Made by a program: the position numbers and the translations under genes
The notes under the pieces: generated by a model
Database searches by the model: none
The model's input: only the letters and a program-made list of their open reading frames with translations
What the model was told of the DNA's origin: nothing
Shown here: piece by piece, positions 1 to 6,509 of the stretch
Layout of the letters: each line of letters opens with the position of its first letter
Position numbering within the stretch: the first letter of the stretch is position 1
Assembly (NCBI GenBank): GCA_024643915.1
Contig: JAHEMB010000179.1
Coordinates: forward strand, 1 to 7,025
Source: Rhodothermaceae bacterium
GTDB lineage: Bacteria; Bacteroidota; Rhodothermia; Rhodothermales; JAHEMB01
Direction of reading: 5' to 3'
Length of the DNA: 7,025 bases

Positions 1-1235
1 ACGCGGCCCACCTCGATCTCGCGGCTGTCGAGCACGATGTCGAACTGAAGGGCATGGACGGCTCCGGTGAGCGCGCCTACCTGGAGGGGGAGTTCGAAAC
101 TGCCTGTGGCCTTTTCTTCGATGAAGCCCCACTGAAGGGCGGCGACCGGTGGAGACGCCTCGCTAGGCTCGCAGGTCGGGTCCGTGGCGAAGCAGGGGAG
201 GAGGCCGTCGAGGTGCTGCAAAATGAGCGCGCCGTCGTAGGGGGTGACGGAGCCGTTGCCGGAGACCTCGGCCGCCACCGTCTCATTGAGCGGGGCGATG
301 CCGGCCCAGTGGCGCAGTGTCAGGGAGGCGTCGGCATCGGTGATCTCGAAGTCGCCGGAGGCGTCGCCCAGCAGGAAAGGAGAGGAGAGGATGCGGAAGA
401 TCGTCCCTACCTCTGGCATCGTCTGGTTGTACTGGCGGGTCGTCACGTTGCCGCCGTCGAGGTTGACGAAGACGATGCGGCCCATTATCTCACGGCTCAC
501 CTCTACGTCTACGAAGCTGCCCGTGCCGCCGTCGCTGGGGTGGCCGTTCCTCCCGAGCGGGAGCGCGAGGGCTTTCTGCTCCCACGCCCGGTAGCCGGCC
601 TCGCCGGGCGAACGGTCGAGGGGGCGCATGAAGAAGATCCAATCGGTCTCTGGGTCGTCCGTGCCGGGCGAGACGGTGTGGTCGAAGTGTTGGAGGTTCC
701 ATCCGTCGTTGTCCCAGTCCACGATGAAAGGGATCATCCGGTAATCGTCGGCCGGGTCATCCGGCGTCGTGCCAATGTTCCACAGTTCGAAGGGGACGGG
801 GAGGATGTCGCCGTCCTGGATGGCGAAGGCGTCATAGCCGTAGCTGCCTTCGGCGGTGAACCGGATCTCGAAGCCGTCCGGCACCACCTCGGCGAGGCCG
901 CCCCGAATGGAGCGTGTGAGGAAGTCGGAGAAGTTGGTGTGCGCCCCCGTGCGGTTGCCGGTGTGGAGCACCCACACGCCCGGCCCGACCTGCTGCTGAG
1001 CCCCCGGCGGCTCCGGCACGGGGAAACCGTCGAAGCCGGCGGCGCCGCCGGTGGGGGCCGGCAAGGGCCCGTCTCCATTGGCGACGACCTGGAACGAGAC
1101 GAAGCCGTAGGACACGGCGTTTGCTACCCGGGCGAGGAGGGGGAGGCTGTCTTCGGGGCCTTCGCTGAGTGCGAACGGAATGAGGAGGAGGGTGCTAAAT
1201 AAAAGGACTGCAAGGAACGGTGCTGCTTTCTTCAT
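1..1235 (-). CDS. Secreted protein with dockerin-like and cohesin-like modules (3' end missing)
   Basis: The reading frame opens with ATG at 1235 and runs 411 codons off the window start without a stop. Residues 1-24 look like a signal peptide: two lysines, a hydrophobic stretch at about 5-23, and an A-L-S|E cleavage-type site near 24. Residues 45-285 form a region I cannot assign, rich in Gly, Asp and aromatics (for example WDNDGW near 174-179). Residues 289-349 look like a type I dockerin duplication. The first loop has D291, S293, D295 and D302 at calcium positions 1, 3, 5 and 12; the second is degenerate, with E323, S325, N327 and D334. C348 and C355 follow and may pair. From about 366 the sequence resembles the first strands of a cohesin domain (ALQFDIVLD near 395-403). 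Role is inferred: an exported calcium-binding surface or matrix protein. The C-terminus, including any type IX sorting domain, lies outside the window. A strong SD supports the start. Confidence 0.85.
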   Translation of the reverse strand, partial: MKKAAPFLAVLLFSTLLLIPFALSEGPEDSLPLLARVANAVSYGFVSFQVVANGDGPLPAPTGGAAGFDGFPVPEPPGAQQQVGPGVWVLHTGNRTGAHTNFSDFLTRSIRGGLAEVVPDGFEIRFTAEGSYGYDAFAIQDGDILPVPFELWNIGTTPDDPADDYRMIPFIVDWDNDGWNLQHFDHTVSPGTDDPETDWIFFMRPLDRSPGEAGYRAWEQKALALPLGRNGHPSDGGTGSFVDVEVSREIMGRIVFVNLDGGNVTTRQYNQTMPEVGTIFRILSSPFLLGDASGDFEITDADASLTLRHWAGIAPLNETVAAEVSGNGSVTPYDGALILQHLDGLLPCFATDPTCEPSEASPPVAALQWGFIEEKATGSFELPLQVGALTGAVHALQFDIVLDSREIEVGR

Positions 1236-1243
1236 GCCGTGCG

Positions 1244-1248
1244 CCTCC
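1244..1248 (-). promoter_or_regulatory. Shine-Dalgarno site of the secreted dockerin/cohesin protein
   Basis: On the minus strand GGAGG lies 8 nt before the ATG at 1235. This is the best ribosome-binding site in the window and fixes the start of the gene. The flippase and glycosyltransferase genes upstream have no comparable site. Confidence 0.75.
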
Positions 1249-1336
1249 ACATATCAGGGTGATGCCGGTCGCCTTGCGCAGGGTACAGGCGTGCCGCCTA
1301 CAGAATCGTGGAGGGCCGGTACGAAAGGCTGTCGCA

Positions 1337-1355
1337 GAGGAGCAAGGCTCTCCTC
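1337..1355. repeat. Inverted repeat upstream of the secreted-protein gene
   Basis: GAGGAG at 1337-1342 and CTCCTC at 1350-1355 form a perfect 6-bp inverted repeat around a 7-nt spacer. It lies about 100 nt upstream of the ATG at 1235, in the 253-nt gap between the flippase and secreted-protein genes. It could be an operator or a 5'-leader hairpin. No U-tract follows on either strand, so it does not look like an intrinsic terminator. Function is unknown. Confidence 0.35.
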
Positions 1356-1438
1356 CAAATCTCCCTTCTCGCTCGTATCTCGTCGGAGGTGTGTCCCGAA
1401 CAGCAAAGCCCGGCCCTGTTTCATCCCTTCGTTCCATG

Positions 1439-1469
1439 CCGCAGGATCTGCGGAAAAGAAAATATCCGC
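1439..1469. repeat. Palindrome with a competing overlapping stem and an A/T-rich flank
   Basis: CCGCAG/CTGCGG (1439-1444 and 1448-1453) is a perfect 6-bp inverted repeat with a 3-nt loop. Its right arm overlaps a second possible stem, GCGGA (1450-1454) with TCCGC (1465-1469), enclosing an A/T-rich 10-nt loop. The two stems cannot form together. The element sits 20-50 nt downstream of the flippase stop. On the minus strand the T-rich run precedes the palindrome, so this is not a standard Rho-independent terminator. An operator, a processing signal or chance are all possible. Confidence 0.35.
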
Positions 1470-1488
1470 CTGTGCGCAGCCGAGAGCT

Positions 1489-2829
1489 TTAGCCGGCCAC
1501 TTCGGCCGGCGCGGGCTCAGAAGAAGCCCGGGCCGGCGGTGGGGGAGCGGCGGTGAGCGCCCGTTTGATTGAGTATACGAGGAGCGCCATCAGCACGACT
1601 TCGACGCCTTTCTGCGTGATGAGGCCGGCCACGGCGCCGGCCAAGCCAAACCAATAGATGAGTGTGACGCTGAGGGTGAGTGCAGCCACCGTGCTGCCCA
1701 CGTAGGCCCAGAAAACCTTGTCGGGCCGTTCGAGCGCCCGCAGCCCCGCGCCCAGCACGTTCACCACGCTCGCCATGACGGGGAGAGCGCCAATGAGCCA
1801 GAGGAGAGTCGCGTACTGGGTGTACTGGCCGTCATAGAGCCAGCCGATGAGGAGTTCGCCGCCCACGCCCAGCGCCAGCCAGTAGAGTCCCGTGCCGAGG
1901 ACCAGGAGGCCGCTGGCCGTCAGGATGTGGGCGCCCAGGCGCCCCCCGTCGCGTGCCCGGACGAACGTGGGCAGCAGCAGGAGGGTGAGCGCCCCGTTGA
2001 TGTGGGCCATAGGCATGATGAGGTTGAGCAGGGCCTTCAGGGCACCGCTGCCTTCGAGCCCTACCCAGATCGGTAAAAGGAGGAAGGGGAGGTTGCCGGG
2101 CAGCCATTTCAGCACGCCTGTGGAAGCGGCCCAGCGCCCGTAGATCCAGTGCTCGCGCGCCACCTCGCGCAGCAACGCTGGTTCGTGCCGGGCCAAGGGG
2201 CTGACCCCGAGGCGGAAGAGCAGCCACGCGGCGGCCACGAGGCTCGCCAACGCCATCAGGCCGAGCGCCGAAGCCGCCGTCAGTTGGGCGCTCTGATAAA
2301 GCACGAAGCAGCCCGCCAGCACCAGGAGCGCGTAGATGAGGCCGCCCGTGGCCGACCATTGCGGCTTCAGGCGGACGTAGCACGCCTCGCGCGCCAGCCA
2401 CAGCAGCAGGATGAAAGGCTGCGCGAGGGCCAGGGCCAGAAGATCCACGCCCAGTTTCTCCGCGCCGAAGAGCAGGCAGCCAGCGCCCCCCAGCCCCAAC
2501 GCCACCCCGCCTAGCAGGGAGAATCCCACGTGCCCGCGCAGGAGCACGCCGAGGTATTGCGGCAGGCGGGCCAGGTAGCGCCCCGAGCCGAACACCAGCA
2601 TGGGCTCGTTGAAGAAGCCCGATTGCAGCAGCCCCAGCAGCAGGAACAGCCCGTAGGCCACGGCAAAGGCGCCGTATTCTTCCGGCAGCATCCAACGCGC
2701 CAGCAGCACGTTCAGCACGAAGTTGGAGCCGGCGAAGAGACCCTGGTCGAGCACCGTGGTGGAGCCCTTACGGAGCCACGGAAGGCCCTGCTCTACCCAG
2801 CGCGGCATCTGTCGGAAGAGGCGCTTCAC
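1489..2829 (-). CDS. Wzx/MOP-superfamily polysaccharide flippase
   Basis: This 446-residue, strongly hydrophobic protein has about 12 likely membrane segments, at roughly 27-47, 53-73, 97-121, 127-147, 163-180, 185-206, 243-258, 262-287, 300-320, 340-363, 373-394 and 396-416. That number, the length, and the N-terminal pattern of a short basic cytoplasmic stretch followed by LDQGLF...LLARWMLPEEYGAFAVA fit the polysaccharide-transporter (O-antigen flippase) branch of the MOP superfamily. The expected role is moving lipid-linked glycan across the inner membrane. The start is GTG at 2829: an in-frame TAG lies seven codons upstream, and no clear SD is present. ATG at residue 8 is an alternative start. 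The last ~20 residues (PPPPARASSEPAPAEVAG) are a Pro/Ala tail beyond the membrane domain. Two glycosyltransferase genes upstream support the assignment; the exact substrate cannot be read from sequence. Confidence 0.88.
   Translation of the reverse strand: MKRLFRQMPRWVEQGLPWLRKGSTTVLDQGLFAGSNFVLNVLLARWMLPEEYGAFAVAYGLFLLLGLLQSGFFNEPMLVFGSGRYLARLPQYLGVLLRGHVGFSLLGGVALGLGGAGCLLFGAEKLGVDLLALALAQPFILLLWLAREACYVRLKPQWSATGGLIYALLVLAGCFVLYQSAQLTAASALGLMALASLVAAAWLLFRLGVSPLARHEPALLREVAREHWIYGRWAASTGVLKWLPGNLPFLLLPIWVGLEGSGALKALLNLIMPMAHINGALTLLLLPTFVRARDGGRLGAHILTASGLLVLGTGLYWLALGVGGELLIGWLYDGQYTQYATLLWLIGALPVMASVVNVLGAGLRALERPDKVFWAYVGSTVAALTLSVTLIYWFGLAGAVAGLITQKGVEVVLMALLVYSIKRALTAAPPPPARASSEPAPAEVAG
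1492..1530 (-). repeat. Two adjacent hairpins at the 3' end of the flippase gene
   Basis: GCCGGCC/GGCCGGC (1492-1498 and 1504-1510, 5-nt loop) lies immediately before the TAA stop. A second inverted repeat, CGGGCT/AGCCCG (1512-1517 and 1525-1530, 7-nt loop), sits beside it. Both fall within codons of the Pro/Ala-rich tail. In the transcript they could form two GC-rich hairpins ending at the stop codon. The bases after the stop (AAGCTCTCGG) are not a U-tract, so a classical terminator is not supported. They may stabilise the mRNA 3' end or only reflect GC-rich coding. Confidence 0.4.
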
Positions 2830-2875
2830 GTCGGTCGGGGTCTCGGGCTAATGCTTGAGGATGAGATAGGCAGGA

Positions 2876-2896
2876 CGTGAAGCGTGATGCGTGAGG
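2876..2896. repeat. Triple tandem 7-bp repeat between glycosyltransferase and flippase
   Basis: Three consecutive heptamers, CGTGAAG, CGTGATG and CGTGAGG, differ only at the sixth base. They occupy 21 of the 106 nt between the stop at 2936 and the GTG at 2829. No other copy was noticed in the window. A degenerate run (CCTTCAA CTTTCCG) lies just beside it at about 2904-2917. This resembles short intergenic heptamer repeats known from some bacterial genomes, but function is unknown. Confidence 0.5.
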
Positions 2897-2935
2897 GTGG
2901 CTGCCTTCAACTTTCCGTTCTCTGCCCCCCGCTTC

Positions 2936-4243
2936 TCACGGGGTTACCGGCAGGGCGTCTCGGTCGGGGGCTTTGGAGAGGGGGCGCGGCGTGGAGCGGA
3001 CGCCGGCGGCGGGCTGAAACAGGCCGGCGTCCCGTTGCAAGGTTTGTGTGAGGCGGTCGGCCACCTCACTCCAGGCAAGCCGGGCCGCGAGGGCGCGGGT
3101 GTTTTGACGTAAATGCGCAAGGTGCTGCCGGTCGGCCAGGGCCAGGAGGGCGTCGGCCACCGCCCCGGCATCGTCAGCATCGCCCACCAGGAGACCAGCT
3201 TCGCTCTCTTCGACGATCTCGCCGAAGTTCGTCTCGCGGCTAACCAGGATGGGGGTGCCGAGAAAGATGGACTCGCGCAGGGCGCGGGGCGAGCCGTCCC
3301 AGGGGGAAAGCAGGAGGGAGGCGTCGGCGTCGCGGAGGGGGGTGAGGCTGCCTGGCTCGTAGCGACCCGGCAGCAGCACGTACACGAGGTCTTCGAGGCC
3401 GTGCTTCTGGGCGAAGCGCGCGGCCTGCCCAGCGCCGCCCCGGTAGTCGGGCCCGCACAGGAAGAGGCGGAAGGGCAGCGCCGCCGGGCCCAGCCGCTCG
3501 CGCACTTGGCGCACGCCCGCCAACAGACGGTCCAGTCCCTTGTAGTACCAGTCCAGGCGGCTCCACACGATCAGGTTGGGCGTGTTGTCGGCGCAGCCCA
3601 GCACCTCGCGGAAGAAGTGGCGGTCGTCGTCCAGTCCGGTCAGGGCGTCGATGCCCCAGGGCATGGTGATGAAGTCCTCGGGCGGGCGCGGATAGATCGT
3701 GTTGAACTGGCGCTGCTCCTCGCTCGAAAGGACGACGATGCGGTTGCTGAGACGCACGAGCCGCCGGCCCAACGTATTCAGGTAGAGCTTTTTCTTGTGC
3801 GGGCTGAGGCGGTCGGCGAGACGCTGGAGGAGGTGGTCGCTGTTCTCCTCGGCGTTTTCGAGCAGGCGCACGTCGCAGCCCTGCGTGAACACCTTGCCGC
3901 GCAGCATAACGTCCCACACCTGCGCCAGCGGGTGCAGCAACACCGGCACCCCGCGTTTCCGGGCGAAATGGGCCACCGGCATATTCGCTGAAAGGAAGAA
4001 GCCGACGATGATCACCACGTCGGGTCGGTCCTCGTCGATCCACGTAGGGAGCTGGTGGAGGAGGCTGCGAAGGGTGCGGTAGCGCCGGCACCGCACCGTT
4101 TCGAGTGCAGGATAATCCGCTGCGTACGCCTTGCCCCACAGAGCTACGTCATGACGGGCAGAAAGGGCCTGGGCCAGGTTGCGGATGCCGACAGGTGCGC
4201 CGCCGGGCTCGAAGGCGTCTTCATAAAAAAGAGCAATGCGCAT
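2936..4243 (-). CDS. Family 4-like glycosyltransferase (GT-B fold)
   Basis: With ATG at 4243 the protein has 435 residues and begins MRIALFYEDAFEPGGAPVGI, the usual first strand and glycine-rich loop of the GT-B acceptor domain. An in-frame GTG at 4315 would add 24 basic residues unlike any GT start, so I prefer 4243, although no good SD precedes it. The donor half carries VWSRLDWYYKGLDRLL at 226-241 (R229 and K235 at the usual donor-phosphate positions), PGRYEP at 292-297 and SPWDGSPRALRES at 313-325. The last is the E-x7-E region, here D316-x7-E324. Residues from about 405 form a Pro/Ser/Arg tail outside the fold. Predicted role: cytoplasmic transfer of a sugar from a nucleotide donor to the growing lipid-linked glycan. 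Donor, acceptor and linkage cannot be told. It sits between another glycosyltransferase gene and the flippase gene, all on the same strand. Confidence 0.87.
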   Translation of the reverse strand: MRIALFYEDAFEPGGAPVGIRNLAQALSARHDVALWGKAYAADYPALETVRCRRYRTLRSLLHQLPTWIDEDRPDVVIIVGFFLSANMPVAHFARKRGVPVLLHPLAQVWDVMLRGKVFTQGCDVRLLENAEENSDHLLQRLADRLSPHKKKLYLNTLGRRLVRLSNRIVVLSSEEQRQFNTIYPRPPEDFITMPWGIDALTGLDDDRHFFREVLGCADNTPNLIVWSRLDWYYKGLDRLLAGVRQVRERLGPAALPFRLFLCGPDYRGGAGQAARFAQKHGLEDLVYVLLPGRYEPGSLTPLRDADASLLLSPWDGSPRALRESIFLGTPILVSRETNFGEIVEESEAGLLVGDADDAGAVADALLALADRQHLAHLRQNTRALAARLAWSEVADRLTQTLQRDAGLFQPAAGVRSTPRPLSKAPDRDALPVTP

Positions 4244-4329
4244 GCGTTGACGTTGGGGCAGGTTTCGCCCTCGAGGATGAGGGGTGCGCAGGGATACGAT
4301 TTTCGGTATCGGCACGTCTTGATGTGTGC

Positions 4330-5622
4330 TTAACGAGGGGGAGGGCGAGCGATCAGCGTCGTCTCTTTCCTCGTTGCAAGTCCGGCGTCTTGCGTAATCG
4401 AAACAGCCGGTTGATCAGGAGGGCGCAGGGATAATCCGCTCTGCATTTTGGGCGGGAGTGGCGCCGCCGCGCCGCCTTTAGGAGAGTGTTGCAGCACCTG
4501 CCGGTACAGGGCCAGGTGTTTCGCCACCACGCGCTCGGTCGAGAAGAATCCCTCCATCCGAGCCTGATGCTGGCGGGCCGCTTGATGAAGCGCCTCAAGA
4601 CGCGCAGCAAAATCGATCATCGCCTCGGCGGCGGCTGCCGCGTCGTGCGGTACCACGCAGACGTGGGGGAGGGCCGCGATCTCGGGATACGTGGCGAGCC
4701 CTGTGCCTTTGCTCACGATCACCGGGCGGCTCGCCAGAAGGGCCTCGACGACGGTCAGGGGGAAGCCCTCGTGGCGCGAGAGCTGAATATACACACCCGT
4801 CCGATGCAGCGCAGCCGGGATCTCGGAGGCCGGCACCGGGCCTGTAAAATCGACGTGCGACGCCACGCCGCGTACGGCGGCCAGCCCTTCGAGCACCTCC
4901 CGGCTTTTTCCCTGCCCGGGGCCGATCAGTTGCAGGCGTAACAGCTTATTGGGGCGCGCCTCAACCGCCCGTGCAAAGGCTTCGATGAGCAGGTCCAGCC
5001 CCTTCGTGAAAACGTCCAGGCGGCCGACGAACGTGAAGGTAACTGGCCCCTCCTGCGGGGTTGCCGCCGGTGGGGCGAGCCAGCACGCCGGGTCGATGCC
5101 GTGCGGAATACAAGCGACAGGGCAATCCGGCAGCAGGCGTTCGAGGAGAGTGCCCTCGGTAGGGCTAAGGGCGTGCAGCGCGGCGATGCGCCGATACAAA
5201 AAACGTTTCTCCAGAAGGAAATAGAGCTTCTTCAGGCGCTTGCTGCCCTTCTCGAAAACGAGGGGGTGCAGGCTGCCGTGCGGACTCAGCACGAGGGGGG
5301 CGTCGAAGAGGCGCGGCGCGTGGAGGTTGTCCGGCAGGAAGGCGCCGTGGACGTGGACGAGGTCAGGCGTGCAGGCTACGAGGCGTTGCGCGTCCGAGGG
5401 CGCTATAAAGCGCGGCATCCGGTCGCCGAGGCGTAGTGGATCGCGAAAGGCCCAGGTCAGCAACTCGAAACCCTGTGCCGCCGGGGACGGCGCGTCCTCC
5501 AAGTGGGCCGCCGCCACCGTCACCCGAAGGCCCCGCTCGGCCTGAGCCGCCGCCAGGCCGGCCACCGCGTTTGCCACGCCGCCGCCGTCCAGGAAGTTGG
5601 GATACCAGTGGAGGACGTGCAT
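4330..5622 (-). CDS. Glycosyltransferase family 4 protein
   Basis: This 430-residue GT-B enzyme starts MHVLHWYPNFLDGGGVANAV, with the early glycine-rich loop of the acceptor domain. Landmarks are DLVHVHGAF at 87-95, SPHGSLHP at 113-120, IPHGID at 172-177, FVGRLDVFTKGLDLLIEAF at 198-216 (R201 and K207) and SRHEGFPLTVVEALL at 282-296, the family 4 E-x7-E motif (E285, E293). It should transfer a sugar from a nucleotide donor onto a glycan intermediate at the cytoplasmic membrane face. The frame is open upstream to 6057, but those 145 codons are Arg/Pro-rich shadow of the deacetylase. ATG 5622 gives a textbook GT start and overlaps the deacetylase TGA (TGATG), which suggests translational coupling. 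After about residue 377 a ~53-residue tail follows that is not part of the fold and uses many A/T-ending codons, unlike the body. Confidence 0.9.
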   Translation of the reverse strand: MHVLHWYPNFLDGGGVANAVAGLAAAQAERGLRVTVAAAHLEDAPSPAAQGFELLTWAFRDPLRLGDRMPRFIAPSDAQRLVACTPDLVHVHGAFLPDNLHAPRLFDAPLVLSPHGSLHPLVFEKGSKRLKKLYFLLEKRFLYRRIAALHALSPTEGTLLERLLPDCPVACIPHGIDPACWLAPPAATPQEGPVTFTFVGRLDVFTKGLDLLIEAFARAVEARPNKLLRLQLIGPGQGKSREVLEGLAAVRGVASHVDFTGPVPASEIPAALHRTGVYIQLSRHEGFPLTVVEALLASRPVIVSKGTGLATYPEIAALPHVCVVPHDAAAAAEAMIDFAARLEALHQAARQHQARMEGFFSTERVVAKHLALYRQVLQHSPKGGAAAPLPPKMQSGLSLRPPDQPAVSITQDAGLATRKETTLIARPPPR

Positions 5623-6509
5623 CAGTAGGTGTAGTCCAGCGGCGAGACGAGGCGGGCGAGCGGCGCGGGCGCCTTCTCCTGCCAGAAGCCTACGAGGTCC
5701 CAGGCACCCGCCACCTGGTCTTTGAGTGCCTGCACCTCGCCGGTGGTGACGAAGAAGCGGGGCACGGAGAAGGGCGAATCGGTAGGGAGGACGCGGCGGA
5801 AAAGGACAGCGGCGGCCTGCTCGTAGCCGGCTTCCTCCGCCAGCCGCATTGTCTCGCTCGTAAAGTGCCGGTCGGGTTTGCCGAAAGGATAAGCCATCGT
5901 CGTGATCGCTTCGCCGAGGCGCTGTGTGAGGCCGTCCTTGGCGCGCTGCAACTCGGCCAGGGCGGCGGCGGGGCCGAGGCGCGCCAGGTTGGGATGGCTG
6001 TACGTGTGGGCGCCGAACGCCTGACCGGCGTAGCGCATCTCCTCCACCTGCGCCCACGTCAGGGGGCGGATCTCCTCGGCGGGGGCCTGGCGAAGGGTGC
6101 AGAAACGCGCCGTCACAGCAGGATCGTCTTCGAGGAGGCCCAGCGTCAGGAAAAAGGTAGCGGACAGGCCGTGTTGCTGGAGCAGGGGAAATGCGTGCTC
6201 GTAATTGTCGGCGTAACCGTCATCGAAGGTGAGGGCCACGGCGGGGCGGGTGCTCGTGCGGGTGCGGGCCGCCGCTAGGGTTTCTTCGAAGGGGATCACG
6301 TCGCAGTGCGCCTTCAGCCACGCCAAGTGCTGCTCGAACTGCGCCGGGGTGACGGAGGCGAACGGTTTTGTTGGGTGGACGGCGTGGTAGCACAGCACCA
6401 CCACGCGTCCGCCAGGGCGGCGGCGGCTATACCACCGTCCTCCCTGCACCACCGCTCGTTTAAGCGTCTGTTTCAAAAGGGTCAGAACCTGGAGATCACC
6501 TGCATGCAC
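5622..6509 (-). CDS. NodB/CE4-family polysaccharide deacetylase
   Basis: The 295-residue frame contains the CE4 core. Motif 1 is LTFDDGYADN at 93-102, with D96 as likely catalytic base and D97 as metal ligand. Motif 2 is HTYSH at 168-172, with H168 and H172 as ligands. MAYPFGKPD at 205-213 matches the third motif of exopolysaccharide deacetylases. VVLCYHAV at 37-44 is the usual opening strand. The family removes N- or O-acetyl groups from sugars using a divalent metal. No signal peptide is seen, so the enzyme may act on cytoplasmic intermediates, or export is not obvious. The start is uncertain: GTG at 6509 overlaps the upstream gene by 28 nt, TTG at 6476 is an alternative, and neither has a convincing SD. 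The stop overlaps the next ATG by one base. Context suggests it tailors the polysaccharide built by the neighbouring glycosyltransferases. Confidence 0.9.
   Translation of the reverse strand: MHAGDLQVLTLLKQTLKRAVVQGGRWYSRRRPGGRVVVLCYHAVHPTKPFASVTPAQFEQHLAWLKAHCDVIPFEETLAAARTRTSTRPAVALTFDDGYADNYEHAFPLLQQHGLSATFFLTLGLLEDDPAVTARFCTLRQAPAEEIRPLTWAQVEEMRYAGQAFGAHTYSHPNLARLGPAAALAELQRAKDGLTQRLGEAITTMAYPFGKPDRHFTSETMRLAEEAGYEQAAAVLFRRVLPTDSPFSVPRFFVTTGEVQALKDQVAGAWDLVGFWQEKAPAPLARLVSPLDYTY

Noticed and set aside
54..1202. Long plus-strand open frame of 382 codons
   Set aside because: It is antisense to the secreted-protein gene, which has a signal peptide, a strong SD and recognisable dockerin-like loops. 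The plus frame shows no domain and is explained by high third-position GC.
1236..1488. Possible Bacteroidota-type promoter (GAGATTTG on the minus strand near 1357-1364) for the secreted-protein gene
   Set aside because: It matches TAnnTTTG only in part, no TTG box sits at the expected spacing, and it lies over 100 nt from the start codon.
1195..1572. Small open frames on both strands in the flippase/secreted-protein gap
   Set aside because: They overlap well-supported genes, lack an SD and show no recognisable domain.
4293..4310. GATAC/GTATC inverted repeat between the two glycosyltransferase genes
   Set aside because: A 5-bp stem with an 8-nt loop and no following U-tract is too weak to call a terminator or operator.
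4244..4315. GTG start at 4315 for the second glycosyltransferase
   Set aside because: It adds 24 basic residues with no family likeness, and MRIALFYEDAF at 4243 is the normal opening strand.
5623..6057. Upstream extension of the first glycosyltransferase frame
   Set aside because: The extra 145 codons encode Arg/Pro-rich sequence overlapping the deacetylase core in another frame. ATG 5622 gives a normal GT-B N-terminus.
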